The position numbers and the translations under genes were made by a program. From Mammaliicoccus sp. Dog046 (GTDB lineage Bacteria > Bacillota > Bacilli > Staphylococcales > Staphylococcaceae): a stretch of 64,000 bases of DNA. The DNA lies in NCBI RefSeq assembly GCF_034039665.1, contig NZ_CP120131.1, positions 1,040,446 to 1,104,445 on the forward strand. Reading direction: 5' to 3'. Position 1 is the first letter of the stretch; every line of letters starts with the position of its first letter. Below the pieces are notes generated by a model that saw only the letters and a program-made list of their open reading frames with translations, did not search any database and was not told where the DNA came from. Positions 1-8,721 of the stretch are shown piece by piece.

Positions 1-338
<338 letters not shown>

Positions 339-403
339 GAAAAGTCAGAGTCAATCATGTATAATTAAGATATACAATGTTGTCACAGAAAGGAAGACTT
401 AGA

Positions 404-982
404 ATGAAGAAATATTTAGGACCAATTATTGCAGTTGTAGCTGTAATTGCTGTTATCGGTCTATTAATGATTGGACCATATAACAGGCTTGTTGGCTTGG
501 AAGAAAAGTCTGATGAGTCATTATCAAACATTGATAATCAATTACAAAGACGTGTAGACTTAATTCCTAATTTAGTCGATACAGTTAAAGGTTACACAAA
601 GCATGAAGAAAAAGTATTTAAAGATGTAGCAGATGCGCGAAGCAAATTATCTGGCGCGCAAACACCACAAGATAAAGCAGAAGCAAATGGTGAAGTGAAC
701 AGCGCATTAAGCCGTTTATTAGCAATAAGTGAAAAATATCCTGATTTAAAAGCAGATAAACAATTCACAGGATTAAGAGATGAACTTGCGGGTACTGAAA
801 ATCGTATTGCAGTTGCTAGAAAAGATTATAACGAATCAATTAATGAATATAATCAATCAACTAGACGATTCCCATCAAGTATAGTAGCAGGACTATTTAA
901 TTTTGATAAGAAAGAGTATTTTCAAGCTAAAGATGGGGCTAAAGATGCACCAAAAGTAGATTTCGGTGGAGATGAGTCTTAA
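404..982 (+). CDS. lemA: LemA family membrane protein
   Basis: A protein of 192 residues with one N-terminal membrane segment (about residues 5-25) followed by the LemA helical domain (YNRLVGLEEKSDESLSNID, then QRRVDLIPNLVDTVKGYTKHE). An in-frame ATG lies 27 bases upstream, but the ribosome site AGGAAG at 391-396 fits the ATG at 404. The stop overlaps the next start by one base, so it is translationally coupled to the TPM-domain gene. LemA proteins are envelope proteins of unclear function, often paired with TPM/YgcG proteins. The family call is firm; the role is unknown. Confidence 0.9.
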   Translation: MKKYLGPIIAVVAVIAVIGLLMIGPYNRLVGLEEKSDESLSNIDNQLQRRVDLIPNLVDTVKGYTKHEEKVFKDVADARSKLSGAQTPQDKAEANGEVNSALSRLLAISEKYPDLKADKQFTGLRDELAGTENRIAVARKDYNESINEYNQSTRRFPSSIVAGLFNFDKKEYFQAKDGAKDAPKVDFGGDES

Positions 983-1827
983 TGAAACAAGGGGTTAAAC
1001 GATTTTGCATCTTGCTAATCGTAAGTTTAATTTCACTAAGTTCTACAGCACAAGCGGCAGAAGCGAAATTCCCTAAACTTGAACAACCTGTGTTTGTTCA
1101 AGATCATGCAAAGTTAATGAATCAAGCAGATAAAGATAAAATTAATAAAAAAGGGCAGAAGCTACAATCAGGTACGGATGCAGATATTTTATTAATGACT
1201 ATGAAATCTGTCGGTCAAACACCTCGACAAGATTATGCTTTAGAAGCGGGTCGACATTATAAAGTCGGCGACCAAAAGCATAATAGAGGTATCGTTATTC
1301 TACTTAATATGGATAATGGTAATGAATATAATAATCGTGGTATAGAAATCGCTGTTGGTGATGGTTTAGAAGGTGTGCTCAATGATTCAAAAGTAGGTGC
1401 ATTGATTGATGAACACTTTATGCCATACCAGAAAAAAGCAGCCAACGCGAAAGATGCAAAACAAGCCAAAATGTACTATAGCGAAGGATTAACAGCGCTA
1501 TATAATGCAGTTTGGGATGAAATTGCAGACAGTTACGGATATGATGGAAAGAAGTTTACTGAAAAAGAACCACAAAGTAGTGGACTGGGTAAAGGACCAT
1601 TTATCATATTCTTAATTTTAATCATTTTCTACTTTATTATTTACTTCTTCAAAGGTGGGGGTAAACCTCCTAAAGGTGGAAGTAGAAGAGGTAGAAGACG
1701 TGGAATGGCCGGGCCATATATATCTGGAGGATCTTCATCAGGTGGTTTTGGTGGAGGATTCTCCGGAGGTGGCGGCTTTGGCGGTGGCGGCGGATTTTCC
1801 GGCGGCGGCGCAGGCAGAGGTTTCTAA
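982..1827 (+). CDS. TPM-domain (YgcG-like) secreted/membrane-anchored protein
   Basis: A protein of 281 residues. A signal peptide occupies about residues 1-26 (cleavage likely after AQA), a TPM domain about 33-185 (FVQDHAKLMNQADKDKINKK; GIVILLNMDNG), a membrane segment about 206-224, and a basic then glycine-rich tail 230-281 made of GGG/GGF/GGS runs. The TPM domain probably faces outside. The start codon overlaps the lemA stop (TAATG). LemA-TPM pairs recur in bacteria and have been linked to envelope maintenance, but no reaction can be assigned. Local GC is raised in the glycine-rich tail only because of glycine codons. Confidence 0.85.
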   Translation: MKQGVKRFCILLIVSLISLSSTAQAAEAKFPKLEQPVFVQDHAKLMNQADKDKINKKGQKLQSGTDADILLMTMKSVGQTPRQDYALEAGRHYKVGDQKHNRGIVILLNMDNGNEYNNRGIEIAVGDGLEGVLNDSKVGALIDEHFMPYQKKAANAKDAKQAKMYYSEGLTALYNAVWDEIADSYGYDGKKFTEKEPQSSGLGKGPFIIFLILIIFYFIIYFFKGGGKPPKGGSRRGRRRGMAGPYISGGSSSGGFGGGFSGGGGFGGGGGFSGGGAGRGF

Positions 1828-1840
1828 TCCAATTTTAAAA

Positions 1841-1885
1841 AAGAGTCTCAAGTATTCAATTGCAAATACTTGAGACTCTTATTTT
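1841..1885. terminator. Bidirectional terminator between TPM gene and htrA
   Basis: A 16-bp inverted repeat (AAGAGTCTCAAGTATT at 1841-1856, complement at 1865-1880) has a T-rich tract on the right and an A-run on the left, so it can end both convergent genes. Confidence 0.85.
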
Positions 1886-1892
1886 TGTGCTT

Positions 1893-3137
1893 TTAACTTT
1901 GTTCTTTAAGTGTGATTTTCTCGGTTTGAGTTTTACCATTTCTAACGATTTTAAGCGTTAATTTATCACCAGGTTTTTTCTTGTTGTATAAATAATTCTT
2001 AATATCAGAAACGGAATGTACTTTTTTGCCATCGATTTCAGTAATGACGTCTTCTTTCTTCAAGCCATTATTTGCTTTTCGATCGACTTCAGAAACGTAA
2101 ACACCTTTGTCTTCAGTTAAGTTTAATTCTTTCTTATACTCATTCGGGATATCTTCAATTGAAATCATGCCGATACCAATATAAGGTCTCGTAACCTTTC
2201 CGTCACTCATTATATCTTTAATAATGTTATCAACTTCATTACTTGGTATAGCAAATCCAATACCTTCAACATCAGGTCTTGATATTTTCATTGAATTGAT
2301 ACCAATTAAGTTACCATTTAAATCAACAAGTGCACCACCAGAATTACCAGGGTTAATTGCTGCATCTGTTTGAATTACAGTTGCCTCAGTCGCACCTTCT
2401 GATGTCTCAACATTCATTGTTCTTTCTTCAGAAGAAATGATACCTTGAGTTACACTGTTAGCAAATTCTACACCTAGTGGATTACCAAGTGCGAATACAG
2501 TTTCTCCGGCTTTAACTTTTGACGAATCTGCAAATTTAATAGGTTTGATATTATAATTGCCTTCTATTTTTAAAACGGCTAAGTCAGTCATAACATCTCT
2601 ACCAACGAGATGTGCTTTTACAGATTTATCATTATGAAGTCGAACTTCAATTTCACTTGCACCTTCGATAACGTGATTATTCGTTACGATATATGTACTA
2701 TTTTTATCAGTTTGATAAATGACGCCAGTACCAGTACCTGTTTCTTGTGATTCATTTGAGTCTTTATCACTAAAGAAAGATTCAATGCCACTCGCTTTTT
2801 GTTTGTTGATTACACCAACGATTGAAGGAGATACACCTTTAATCATGCTTGAGACAGATTGATTACTAGATAAATTATCTTTAATATTTCCACCTTTCTC
2901 ATTTGCTGGCGCTTTCGTAACCTTTGCATCATCATTATTTGATCCAAATACATCAATAATCTTAGTGCCCCCAAAATATAATGCTAAGACGAGAACGGTA
3001 CCTAATATACCGGATAAAAAGGGGATAAGACAACTTTGATACCAAGGAATTTTGTTTTTCTTCTTATAATAAAAATTATTTGAAGTCGATTCATTAAATG
3101 TTGAATGCTGGTTTTCTCCGTTTTGATTCATATTCAT
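1893..3137 (-). CDS. HtrA/DegP-like membrane-anchored serine protease
   Basis: A protein of 414 residues: cytoplasmic N-terminus rich in Asn and Lys, one membrane segment about 36-56, a trypsin-like domain about 95-300, and a PDZ domain about 315-412. The catalytic triad reads His155 (NNHVIEG), Asp185 (TDLAVLKI) and Ser266 (NPGNSGGALVD). HtrA proteins degrade or refold misfolded envelope and secreted proteins. The start is the ATG at 3137 with GGAGG six bases upstream; a second ATG two codons later is less well spaced. The position beside tyrS and a PlsC-like gene matches the HtrA-like gene of S. aureus. Confidence 0.92.
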   Translation of the reverse strand: MNMNQNGENQHSTFNESTSNNFYYKKKNKIPWYQSCLIPFLSGILGTVLVLALYFGGTKIIDVFGSNNDDAKVTKAPANEKGGNIKDNLSSNQSVSSMIKGVSPSIVGVINKQKASGIESFFSDKDSNESQETGTGTGVIYQTDKNSTYIVTNNHVIEGASEIEVRLHNDKSVKAHLVGRDVMTDLAVLKIEGNYNIKPIKFADSSKVKAGETVFALGNPLGVEFANSVTQGIISSEERTMNVETSEGATEATVIQTDAAINPGNSGGALVDLNGNLIGINSMKISRPDVEGIGFAIPSNEVDNIIKDIMSDGKVTRPYIGIGMISIEDIPNEYKKELNLTEDKGVYVSEVDRKANNGLKKEDVITEIDGKKVHSVSDIKNYLYNKKKPGDKLTLKIVRNGKTQTEKITLKEQS

Positions 3138-3302
3138 TAAATGCCTCCTTAATACAATACATAAAATAATTATTATAGATATTAAGAGAAAATGCCAATA
3201 ATATGATGTTTTCTAAATGTTACAATTTTTTGTATGATAACTTGTGACACAACTATGAGAGTGATAAAATATGTATATCATTAAGAAGAGAGTGGTTATT
3301 AA

Positions 3303-3932
3303 ATGTATAAATTCGCAAGTTCATTATTACATAATGTTTTTCAAAAATTCGGTAAGCAAATCGTAACTATAAATAAAGAAAAAGTTCCCGAAGAACCTTA
3401 TATTGTTACATGCACACATACGGGTTATGTAGAAGTTATTATGCTCGCTTTAAGTTTATATCCAACAGAAATAAATTATATGGCAAAGAAAGAATTATTT
3501 TCTAAAGATTGGTCTAATAAGTTTTTCCATTCATTAAACGCATTTCCAGTAGATAGAGAGAAACCAGGCCCAAGTACATTGAAGATACCAGTGAAATTAT
3601 TGAATCAAGGTAAGAGTGTTGGAATATTCCCATCCGGTCAACGCGCGGCAACAGGAGAAGCACCATTAAAAAGAGGTGCAGCAACAATTGCAGTATTAAG
3701 TAATAAACCAATTGTTCCAGCAGCGTTTGAAGGACCAAAAGAAGTAAAATCAATATTTACATTTAGAGAAAAGTCATTTATTAAATTTGGAGAACCAATT
3801 GATCCGAATGAATTTCCAAAAGAATTAAAGAAAAGTGAAAAAATCGCTAAAGTAATGGAATTACTTGAAGAAAGAACGAATAAATTACAAGAAGAAGTAA
3901 CTTATATCGCTGAGCAAGTTAAAAAGAGATAA
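3303..3932 (+). CDS. 1-acyl-glycerol-3-phosphate acyltransferase (PlsC/LPLAT family)
   Basis: A protein of 209 residues in the LPLAT fold. The acceptor and acyl-donor blocks are seen as THTGYVEV (residues 38-45) and the glycerol-phosphate block as FPSGQRAATGEAPLKRGAATIA (in place of the usual FPEGTRS). The normal catalytic H-x4-D motif is here H39-x4-E44. PlsC enzymes acylate lysophosphatidic acid at the membrane. Whether this protein makes phosphatidic acid or acts on another lysolipid cannot be told. It is divergent from the protease gene with about 165 bases between them. Confidence 0.8.
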   Translation: MYKFASSLLHNVFQKFGKQIVTINKEKVPEEPYIVTCTHTGYVEVIMLALSLYPTEINYMAKKELFSKDWSNKFFHSLNAFPVDREKPGPSTLKIPVKLLNQGKSVGIFPSGQRAATGEAPLKRGAATIAVLSNKPIVPAAFEGPKEVKSIFTFREKSFIKFGEPIDPNEFPKELKKSEKIAKVMELLEERTNKLQEEVTYIAEQVKKR

Positions 3933-3947
3933 ATAAGATAAGTGAGA

Positions 3948-3977
3948 GCCTAGAAGATAAAACTTCTAGGCTTTTTT
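3948..3977 (+). terminator. Terminator of the acyltransferase gene
   Basis: Stem GCCTAGAAG (3948-3956) with CTTCTAGGC (3963-3971), followed by TTTTTT. Confidence 0.85.
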
Positions 3978-4016
3978 GTATAGAGTTGGTGGATGGATTG
4001 TCATAGAAAGTGTGAG

Positions 4017-4386
4017 TCGTGAGTTAACGTTGGAGTTAATCCAAGAGAAGGGTCAAGTCGTAGATTAACTTTAGAATTAAGCGACGAGTTCCCCAAAGTC
4101 TTAGATTAACTTCCGAATTAAGCGACGAGATCGTCCAAAGTCGTAGATTAACTTTAGAATTAAGCGACGAGATGCCTCAATTCGTAGATTAACTCCTGAA
4201 TTAAGCGACGAGTTCCCCAAAGTCGTAGATTAACTCCTGAATTAAGCGACGAGATCGTCCAAGTCGTAGATTAACTCCTGAATTAAGCGACGAGATGCCC
4301 CAAGTCGTAGATTAACTTCCGAATTAAGCGACGAGATCGTCCAATTCGTAGATTAACTTTCGAATCAAACTACGAGTTTATCGAAG
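4017..4386. repeat. Tandem array of nine ~41-bp imperfectly palindromic units
   Basis: Units begin (TCGT...) at 4017, 4058, 4099, 4141, 4182, 4223, 4264, 4305 and 4346; the period is 41 bases, once 42. The typical unit is TCGTAGATTAACTYCNGAATT then AAGCGACGA, so its arms TCGTnnnTTAA and TTAAnnnACGA are inverted repeats. A ~10-base linker follows. Linkers recur as TTCCCC, ATCGTC, ATGCCT/C in the order 1-2-3-1-2-3-2, so a ~123-bp triplet of units has been duplicated. The first and last units are degenerate. No gene, ribosome site or long ORF lies in it. It fills most of the ~560-base gap between the acyltransferase and HAD genes. Confidence 0.9.
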
Positions 4387-4393
4387 TCGATTT

Positions 4394-4407
4394 TTAAAAC
4401 GTTTACA
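4394..4407. promoter_or_regulatory. cre-like (CcpA) box upstream of the HAD gene
   Basis: TTAAAACGTTTACA differs from the cre consensus TGWAARCGYTWNCA only at position 2. It lies about 90 bases before the HAD start. CcpA binding is an inference from the match alone. Confidence 0.45.
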
Positions 4408-4493
4408 TTTGATAGTTCTGCTATTCATACTGTAATCCTATGTAATATATGCTAAAATTATAATCAGAATGTTCTAACAAATGGAGGCATATG

Positions 4494-5609
4494 ATGAAAC
4501 AAGTATTGTTTGATGTAGATGGCGTATTTTTAAGTGAAGAAAGATGTTTTGATGTATCAGCATTAACGGTTTATGAATTGTTACATAGTGAATTATTCCT
4601 AAATTTAGATGGTTCTATCAACTTAAATGAGTTAAAAGAAAATGACATAGAACAAATTAGAAAAGACATTTTTATCAATGATAAGATTCTGAATCAATTA
4701 AAGTCACTAGGCTTAAATTCAAATTGGGATATGCTTTTCATTGTTGCTAGCACACATTTAATTGAATTACTTAAAAAGGCAAATGTGTCTGATTTAGATT
4801 TAAGTAAGGATCGTTTCAGCGAATCGACTTTAAAAGCATTTGCTAATCATATAGATGGCGCAAAAATTAATTTTGAAACGCCGCTTCAATTTTTATCTCA
4901 AGCAACATCTGGTAAAGAAAATATTTATCAAGATTTAATTGCTTTTGCGAAAGCAGAACTTAATCTTGAAGATGCTTCTATATTCGAACTTAAAAGTAAA
5001 TTCTGGGATATCGCACAAGAAGTGTATCAAGAATGGTACTTAGGAAAAGATTTATACGAAGAGGTTGAACATAAAACACCGAGAACTCAATTTAAAAATG
5101 GATATATTAAAGAAGAAGTTGTGTTAGCGGATGTTGATGAAGTAACACAATTACTTGAAGATTTAAAACAAGCAGGCTATCAAATCGGAATTGCTACGGG
5201 TAGACCGAGAACTGAAACATTAGTGCCATTTGAAACGATAGGGTGGTTAAAACAGTTCGACGAATTCCATATTGGTACTGCTTCAGAAGTGCTTGAAGCT
5301 GAAACAACTTATCCTGAATTCAAACCATTAGGCAAACCAAATCCATTTAGTTATCTTATAGCAAATGGAGGAAACGACGCTGAGAATTACTTAACTTATA
5401 TTAAGAATCAAGAAGATATTTTTAAAAATGAAGATATTTTCATCGTCGGAGATTCATTAGCAGATTTATTAAGCGCTAAAAAAACGGGTGCAACATTCAT
5501 CGGTACTCTGACAGGATTAAAAGGTCAATCAGCAAGAGCTGAGTTAGAAGATTACGATGCGAACTATATCGTAGATAATGTATTAGAAATAAGAAAAGTA
5601 TTATTATAA
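4494..5609 (+). CDS. HAD-superfamily hydrolase
   Basis: A protein of 371 residues. HAD motif I is FDVDGVF (Asp7, Asp9), motif II is in GIATGRPRTET, the motif III lysine lies in LGKPNPFSY, and motif IV is VGDSLADLLSAKKTGATFIG. A long helical cap (about residues 20-200) separates motifs I and II. Two adjacent ATGs exist (4491, 4494); GGAGG spacing (six bases) favours the second. HAD enzymes are mostly phosphatases; the substrate is unknown. It faces serA and a class V aminotransferase across a shared terminator region, so a phosphoserine phosphatase role is possible but unproven. Confidence 0.82.
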   Translation: MKQVLFDVDGVFLSEERCFDVSALTVYELLHSELFLNLDGSINLNELKENDIEQIRKDIFINDKILNQLKSLGLNSNWDMLFIVASTHLIELLKKANVSDLDLSKDRFSESTLKAFANHIDGAKINFETPLQFLSQATSGKENIYQDLIAFAKAELNLEDASIFELKSKFWDIAQEVYQEWYLGKDLYEEVEHKTPRTQFKNGYIKEEVVLADVDEVTQLLEDLKQAGYQIGIATGRPRTETLVPFETIGWLKQFDEFHIGTASEVLEAETTYPEFKPLGKPNPFSYLIANGGNDAENYLTYIKNQEDIFKNEDIFIVGDSLADLLSAKKTGATFIGTLTGLKGQSARAELEDYDANYIVDNVLEIRKVLL

Positions 5610-5618
5610 AGTCGATAA

Positions 5619-5820
5619 GAGGCTGGGACATAACATATGTTGAAGTGCACCCCTAAAGTTGAACCTAAAAATTCAACTTTAGGGGTGTTTTTTCAGTATC
5701 TTGGCAGTAGATGACTGAGTTAAAAATGAGTTTGTATCAAGCTTTTTTCAACTCTAGTCATCCTTGCCGGGGCGAGACTACGAAATCTTTTTATATAAAA
5801 TAGATTTCTGTCCCACTCCC
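5619..5820. repeat. Structured intergenic repeat, copy A (with inserted hairpin)
   Basis: Runs from GAGGCTGGGACA to TGTCCCACTCCC. From 5693 on it matches copies at 22071 and 27862 nearly base for base: TTGGCAGTAGATGACTGAG, a long hairpin, CTTGCCGGGGCG, then the hairpin ACGAAATCT...AGATTTCTGTCCC. Its first hairpin is replaced by an unrelated terminator-like stem at 5648-5692. It lies between the convergent HAD and serA genes. Confidence 0.85.
5648..5692 (+). terminator. Strong terminator of the HAD gene
   Basis: A perfect 16-bp stem, CACCCCTAAAGTTGAA (5648-5663) with its complement (5672-5687), then TTTTT. It sits inside repeat copy A and is absent from the other copies. Confidence 0.85.
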
Positions 5821-5847
5821 TTTTATTATTTCAAATCATAAATAAAA

Positions 5848-5879
5848 CCCCACGCAAGAGATCAAGTCTTTGCGTGGGG
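5848..5879 (-). terminator. Terminator of the serA operon
   Basis: Stem CCCCACGCAA with TTGCGTGGGG around a 12-base loop. On the minus strand it is followed by TTTTATT, ten bases beyond the serA stop. Confidence 0.85.
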
Positions 5880-5888
5880 CATCTATTA

Positions 5889-7484
5889 TTATAGTGATTG
5901 ATTAAGTTCTACTTTTTTAATGCTTTGGAAACCATCAATGTTAAATAAATCTTCGATTGTTTCTTCTGTTGGTTCATCATCAATTGAAAGTACCATTAAT
6001 GCTTCGCCGCCAATTGAATGTCGTCCTAAGTGCATTGATGCAATATTAATATTATGTTCTCCTAAGATTTGTCCCATTTTACCGACAATACCTGGTTGGT
6101 CATTATGGTTTATTAAAAGCATATGCTTTTCTGGTTTGAAATCTACTGGATAGTCATTAATACGTACAATTCTTGGACCATATCCATTTAATACAGTTGA
6201 ACCAATCTTAATAGAATGTTCTTTATTTACTAATTCTAATTCGATGTAGTTACTGAAACCGTGTTTTTTACTATTTTTTTCGATTTGATAAGTGACACCT
6301 TGTTCGTTTAATAACACTAATGCGTTAATGATATTAACGTGATCGCCTAAATCTTGTTGCAATACACCTTTAACCAATTGTCTTGTAATTAAACTTGTAT
6401 CATCTAAGGCGATATCACCATGATACTTAATTTTCAATTCTCTTGGTCCTTTTTCGAATAATTGAATACCAACTTCACCAGTTGTTCTACTCAATTCAAC
6501 GAATGGTTTTAATTCCGCTTCAACTTCACCAGACATTTGTGGTGCGTTTACTGCGTGTAATACATTATTATTTTCAAAAATATCAATAATTTCATTTGCT
6601 ACAGACACGGCTACTTTTTCTTGTGCTTCAATAGTTGATGCACCTAAGTGTGGCGTAACGATGATTTTGTCGTGCTGTGTAAGTGGTGTATTGTTAGCTG
6701 GCTCTTCTGTAAATACATCAAGCGCTGCTTTAGCAATTTTACCTTCATCTAATGCATTGATGAGTGCTTCTTCGTCTATGATACCACCACGTGCAACATT
6801 AATGATTTGTAAGTTTGGTTTAGCAAGATTGAAGAACTCTTCTCCAACTAATCCTTTTGTCTTAGGTGTAAGAGGTGTATGTACAGTGATGAAGTCAGCT
6901 TGTTCAGCTATTTCTTCAACAGTTGCTCTTGTTACATCTAAACGTTGTGCATCATCGCTTGATAGGTAAGGGTCAAATGCTAATATATTCATGCCGAAAC
7001 TTTGGGCACGTTTAGCAACACCTAAACCGATTCGGCCTGCACCGATAACACCAAGTGTTTTTTGGTATAATTCAGTACCGCGATATGTTTTTCTATCCCA
7101 TTTACCTTCTTGTAAAGAACGATGTGCCTCAGGTATGTTTCGTGCCATCGCTAAGATCATTGCCATTGAATGTTCAGTAGCAGAAATTGTATTTCCATCA
7201 GGCGCATTAATGACTAATATACCTTGTTTAGTCGCATGGTCGACATCTATATTATCAACACCTACACCGGCACGAGCTACAACGCGTAAGTTCTTCGCTG
7301 CATCAAGAACAGGTGGTGTGATTTGTGTTTGGCTTCGTACAATAAGGGCATCATAGTCACCAATAATATTGATTAACTCTGATTGACTTAAATCCGTATT
7401 TACATCAATTTGAAAATCTTGATGGTCGTGTAAACTTTTTAAACCTTCTTCTGATATTGGATCAACTACGATTACTTTAAACAT
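5889..7484 (-). CDS. serA: D-3-phosphoglycerate dehydrogenase
   Basis: A protein of 531 residues with the long (type I) layout: substrate domain, NAD domain with GAGRIGLGVAKR (148-159), catalytic residues in INVARGGIIDEEAL and VTPHLGAST, an intervening ASB domain (about 325-445), and a C-terminal ACT domain (LINHNDQPGIVGKMGQILGE) that normally gives serine feedback control. It oxidises 3-phosphoglycerate to 3-phosphohydroxypyruvate, the first step of serine synthesis. Its ATG lies within the last eight bases of the upstream aminotransferase gene, with AGGAGG inside that gene, so the two are coupled. Confidence 0.95.
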   Translation of the reverse strand: MFKVIVVDPISEEGLKSLHDHQDFQIDVNTDLSQSELINIIGDYDALIVRSQTQITPPVLDAAKNLRVVARAGVGVDNIDVDHATKQGILVINAPDGNTISATEHSMAMILAMARNIPEAHRSLQEGKWDRKTYRGTELYQKTLGVIGAGRIGLGVAKRAQSFGMNILAFDPYLSSDDAQRLDVTRATVEEIAEQADFITVHTPLTPKTKGLVGEEFFNLAKPNLQIINVARGGIIDEEALINALDEGKIAKAALDVFTEEPANNTPLTQHDKIIVTPHLGASTIEAQEKVAVSVANEIIDIFENNNVLHAVNAPQMSGEVEAELKPFVELSRTTGEVGIQLFEKGPRELKIKYHGDIALDDTSLITRQLVKGVLQQDLGDHVNIINALVLLNEQGVTYQIEKNSKKHGFSNYIELELVNKEHSIKIGSTVLNGYGPRIVRINDYPVDFKPEKHMLLINHNDQPGIVGKMGQILGEHNINIASMHLGRHSIGGEALMVLSIDDEPTEETIEDLFNIDGFQSIKKVELNQSL

Positions 7485-8634
7485 ATTGATTGACTACCTC
7501 CTGGAATTTAGATACACCTTTACCGAGTACAGATTGACCGCGTAATTCTGATAAAATAATTTCTAATGCACTAACAAATTGCAACATGTCATTTGGGGAT
7601 ACTTTACCCATATGTCCAACTCTAAGAATTGTGCCTTTAAGGTGTTGTTGTCCACCAGCAATTGTAATATTAAACCTTTGAAGTAGGTCATCTTTAATTT
7701 GTTTAACTTCTTCTTTTTTAGGTACAAAAGCAGTAACAGTAGGTGAAGCGAATTGATCTTCAACTAATAAGTCTATATCTAAAGCTTTTAAACTTTCTCT
7801 AACTGCTTCTTTACATACTTCGTGACGTTTAATCGTATTTTCGAATTTCTCTTCAGAAATTAAATCACAGTATGCTTGAACACCACGAATAAGTGAAACG
7901 GCAGGTGTAAATGGAGTAGAATCATCGTTTAATGAAGTTATGTATTTATTTAAATCTAAATAGAATCTAGACGTTTTAACTTCTTTAAATCGTTCTATCG
8001 CTCTGTCGTTATATGCAACGAACGCAGCACCTGGTGGTAACATGATTGCTTTTTGACTACCAGATACTAATACATCGATTTGGTCATTTTCCATGTCTAC
8101 TTCAACTGCACCGATGATACTTACACCATCTACAACGAAATAAATGTCCGGGTTAAAGTTTTTAACTAATTGTCCTAAATCGTGGATAGGATGTTTAACT
8201 GAAGTTGAAGTCTCACAAAATTGTGTAAATACGGCTTTAATATCTACATTAAGTGATTTTAAATATGCTTCGAATTCTTCTAAATCGACACCTTTACCCC
8301 ATTCAACTTCAAAAATATGTGCATTGAAAGGGTAGGAAGAAGCTATTTTTCTAAACCTATCGCCAAATGCTCCAGATACAATAATTACAATATGATCATC
8401 TGGATTAACTGTGTTGACCATTGCTGCTTCTAAAGCACTTGTTCCTGACGAAGTAAGAATAGCTACAGGATGTTTAGCTCCAAAGATAGTTTGTAGATCT
8501 CTTGATGCTTGATGAATGATTTGACTAAATTCCTTAGTTCTATGACCTGTCATAGGAAGATTCATACTTTCCAAAATCTCCCTAGGGACAGTCGTAGGAC
8601 CTGGTGCGAGTAATAAAGAATCGTGTTGATACAT
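7477..8634 (-). CDS. Class V pyridoxal-phosphate aminotransferase (serine/alanine-glyoxylate type)
   Basis: A protein of 385 residues. The N-terminal block LLAPGPTTVP and TGHRTKEF, the cofactor region VVDGVSIIGAVEVD, and the Schiff-base lysine Lys195 in SGSQKA all fit the alanine-glyoxylate/serine-pyruvate aminotransferase group. A GTG 12 bases upstream overlaps the ribosome site AAGGAG, so the ATG at 8634 is the start. Being first in an operon with serA, it is a candidate for the phosphohydroxypyruvate-to-phosphoserine step in place of a standard SerC, though glyoxylate or other acceptors are possible. A cre-like box lies about 90 bases upstream. Confidence 0.88.
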   Translation of the reverse strand: MYQHDSLLLAPGPTTVPREILESMNLPMTGHRTKEFSQIIHQASRDLQTIFGAKHPVAILTSSGTSALEAAMVNTVNPDDHIVIIVSGAFGDRFRKIASSYPFNAHIFEVEWGKGVDLEEFEAYLKSLNVDIKAVFTQFCETSTSVKHPIHDLGQLVKNFNPDIYFVVDGVSIIGAVEVDMENDQIDVLVSGSQKAIMLPPGAAFVAYNDRAIERFKEVKTSRFYLDLNKYITSLNDDSTPFTPAVSLIRGVQAYCDLISEEKFENTIKRHEVCKEAVRESLKALDIDLLVEDQFASPTVTAFVPKKEEVKQIKDDLLQRFNITIAGGQQHLKGTILRVGHMGKVSPNDMLQFVSALEIILSELRGQSVLGKGVSKFQEVVNQYV

Positions 8635-8721
8635 ATTTATATACACTCCTTAACTGAATTTATGTTCTATATTGTAGCAAATAAAATAGTAAAATAATAG
8701 TGAATATATTGAAAATTCTGA

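Noticed and set aside
1655-1873. Second frame inside the TPM gene tail
   Set aside because: It results from the GC-rich glycine repeats; no ribosome site and only low-complexity Val/Glu/Ala sequence.
4017-4386. CRISPR-like array (regular ~31-base repeats)
   Set aside because: Linkers are only about 10 bases and recur among units, no cas genes are present, and the units themselves are palindromic. This is a satellite-type repeat, not CRISPR.
5648-5692. Insertion sequence remnant
   Set aside because: The arms resemble ends of some IS3-type elements, but no transposase fragment or target duplication is visible, so only a hairpin is called.
6661-7356. Plus-strand open frames opposite serA
   Set aside because: They mirror the codon pattern of serA, have no ribosome sites and no family resemblance. 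The same holds for other antisense frames, such as 46347-46631 and 47378-48166.
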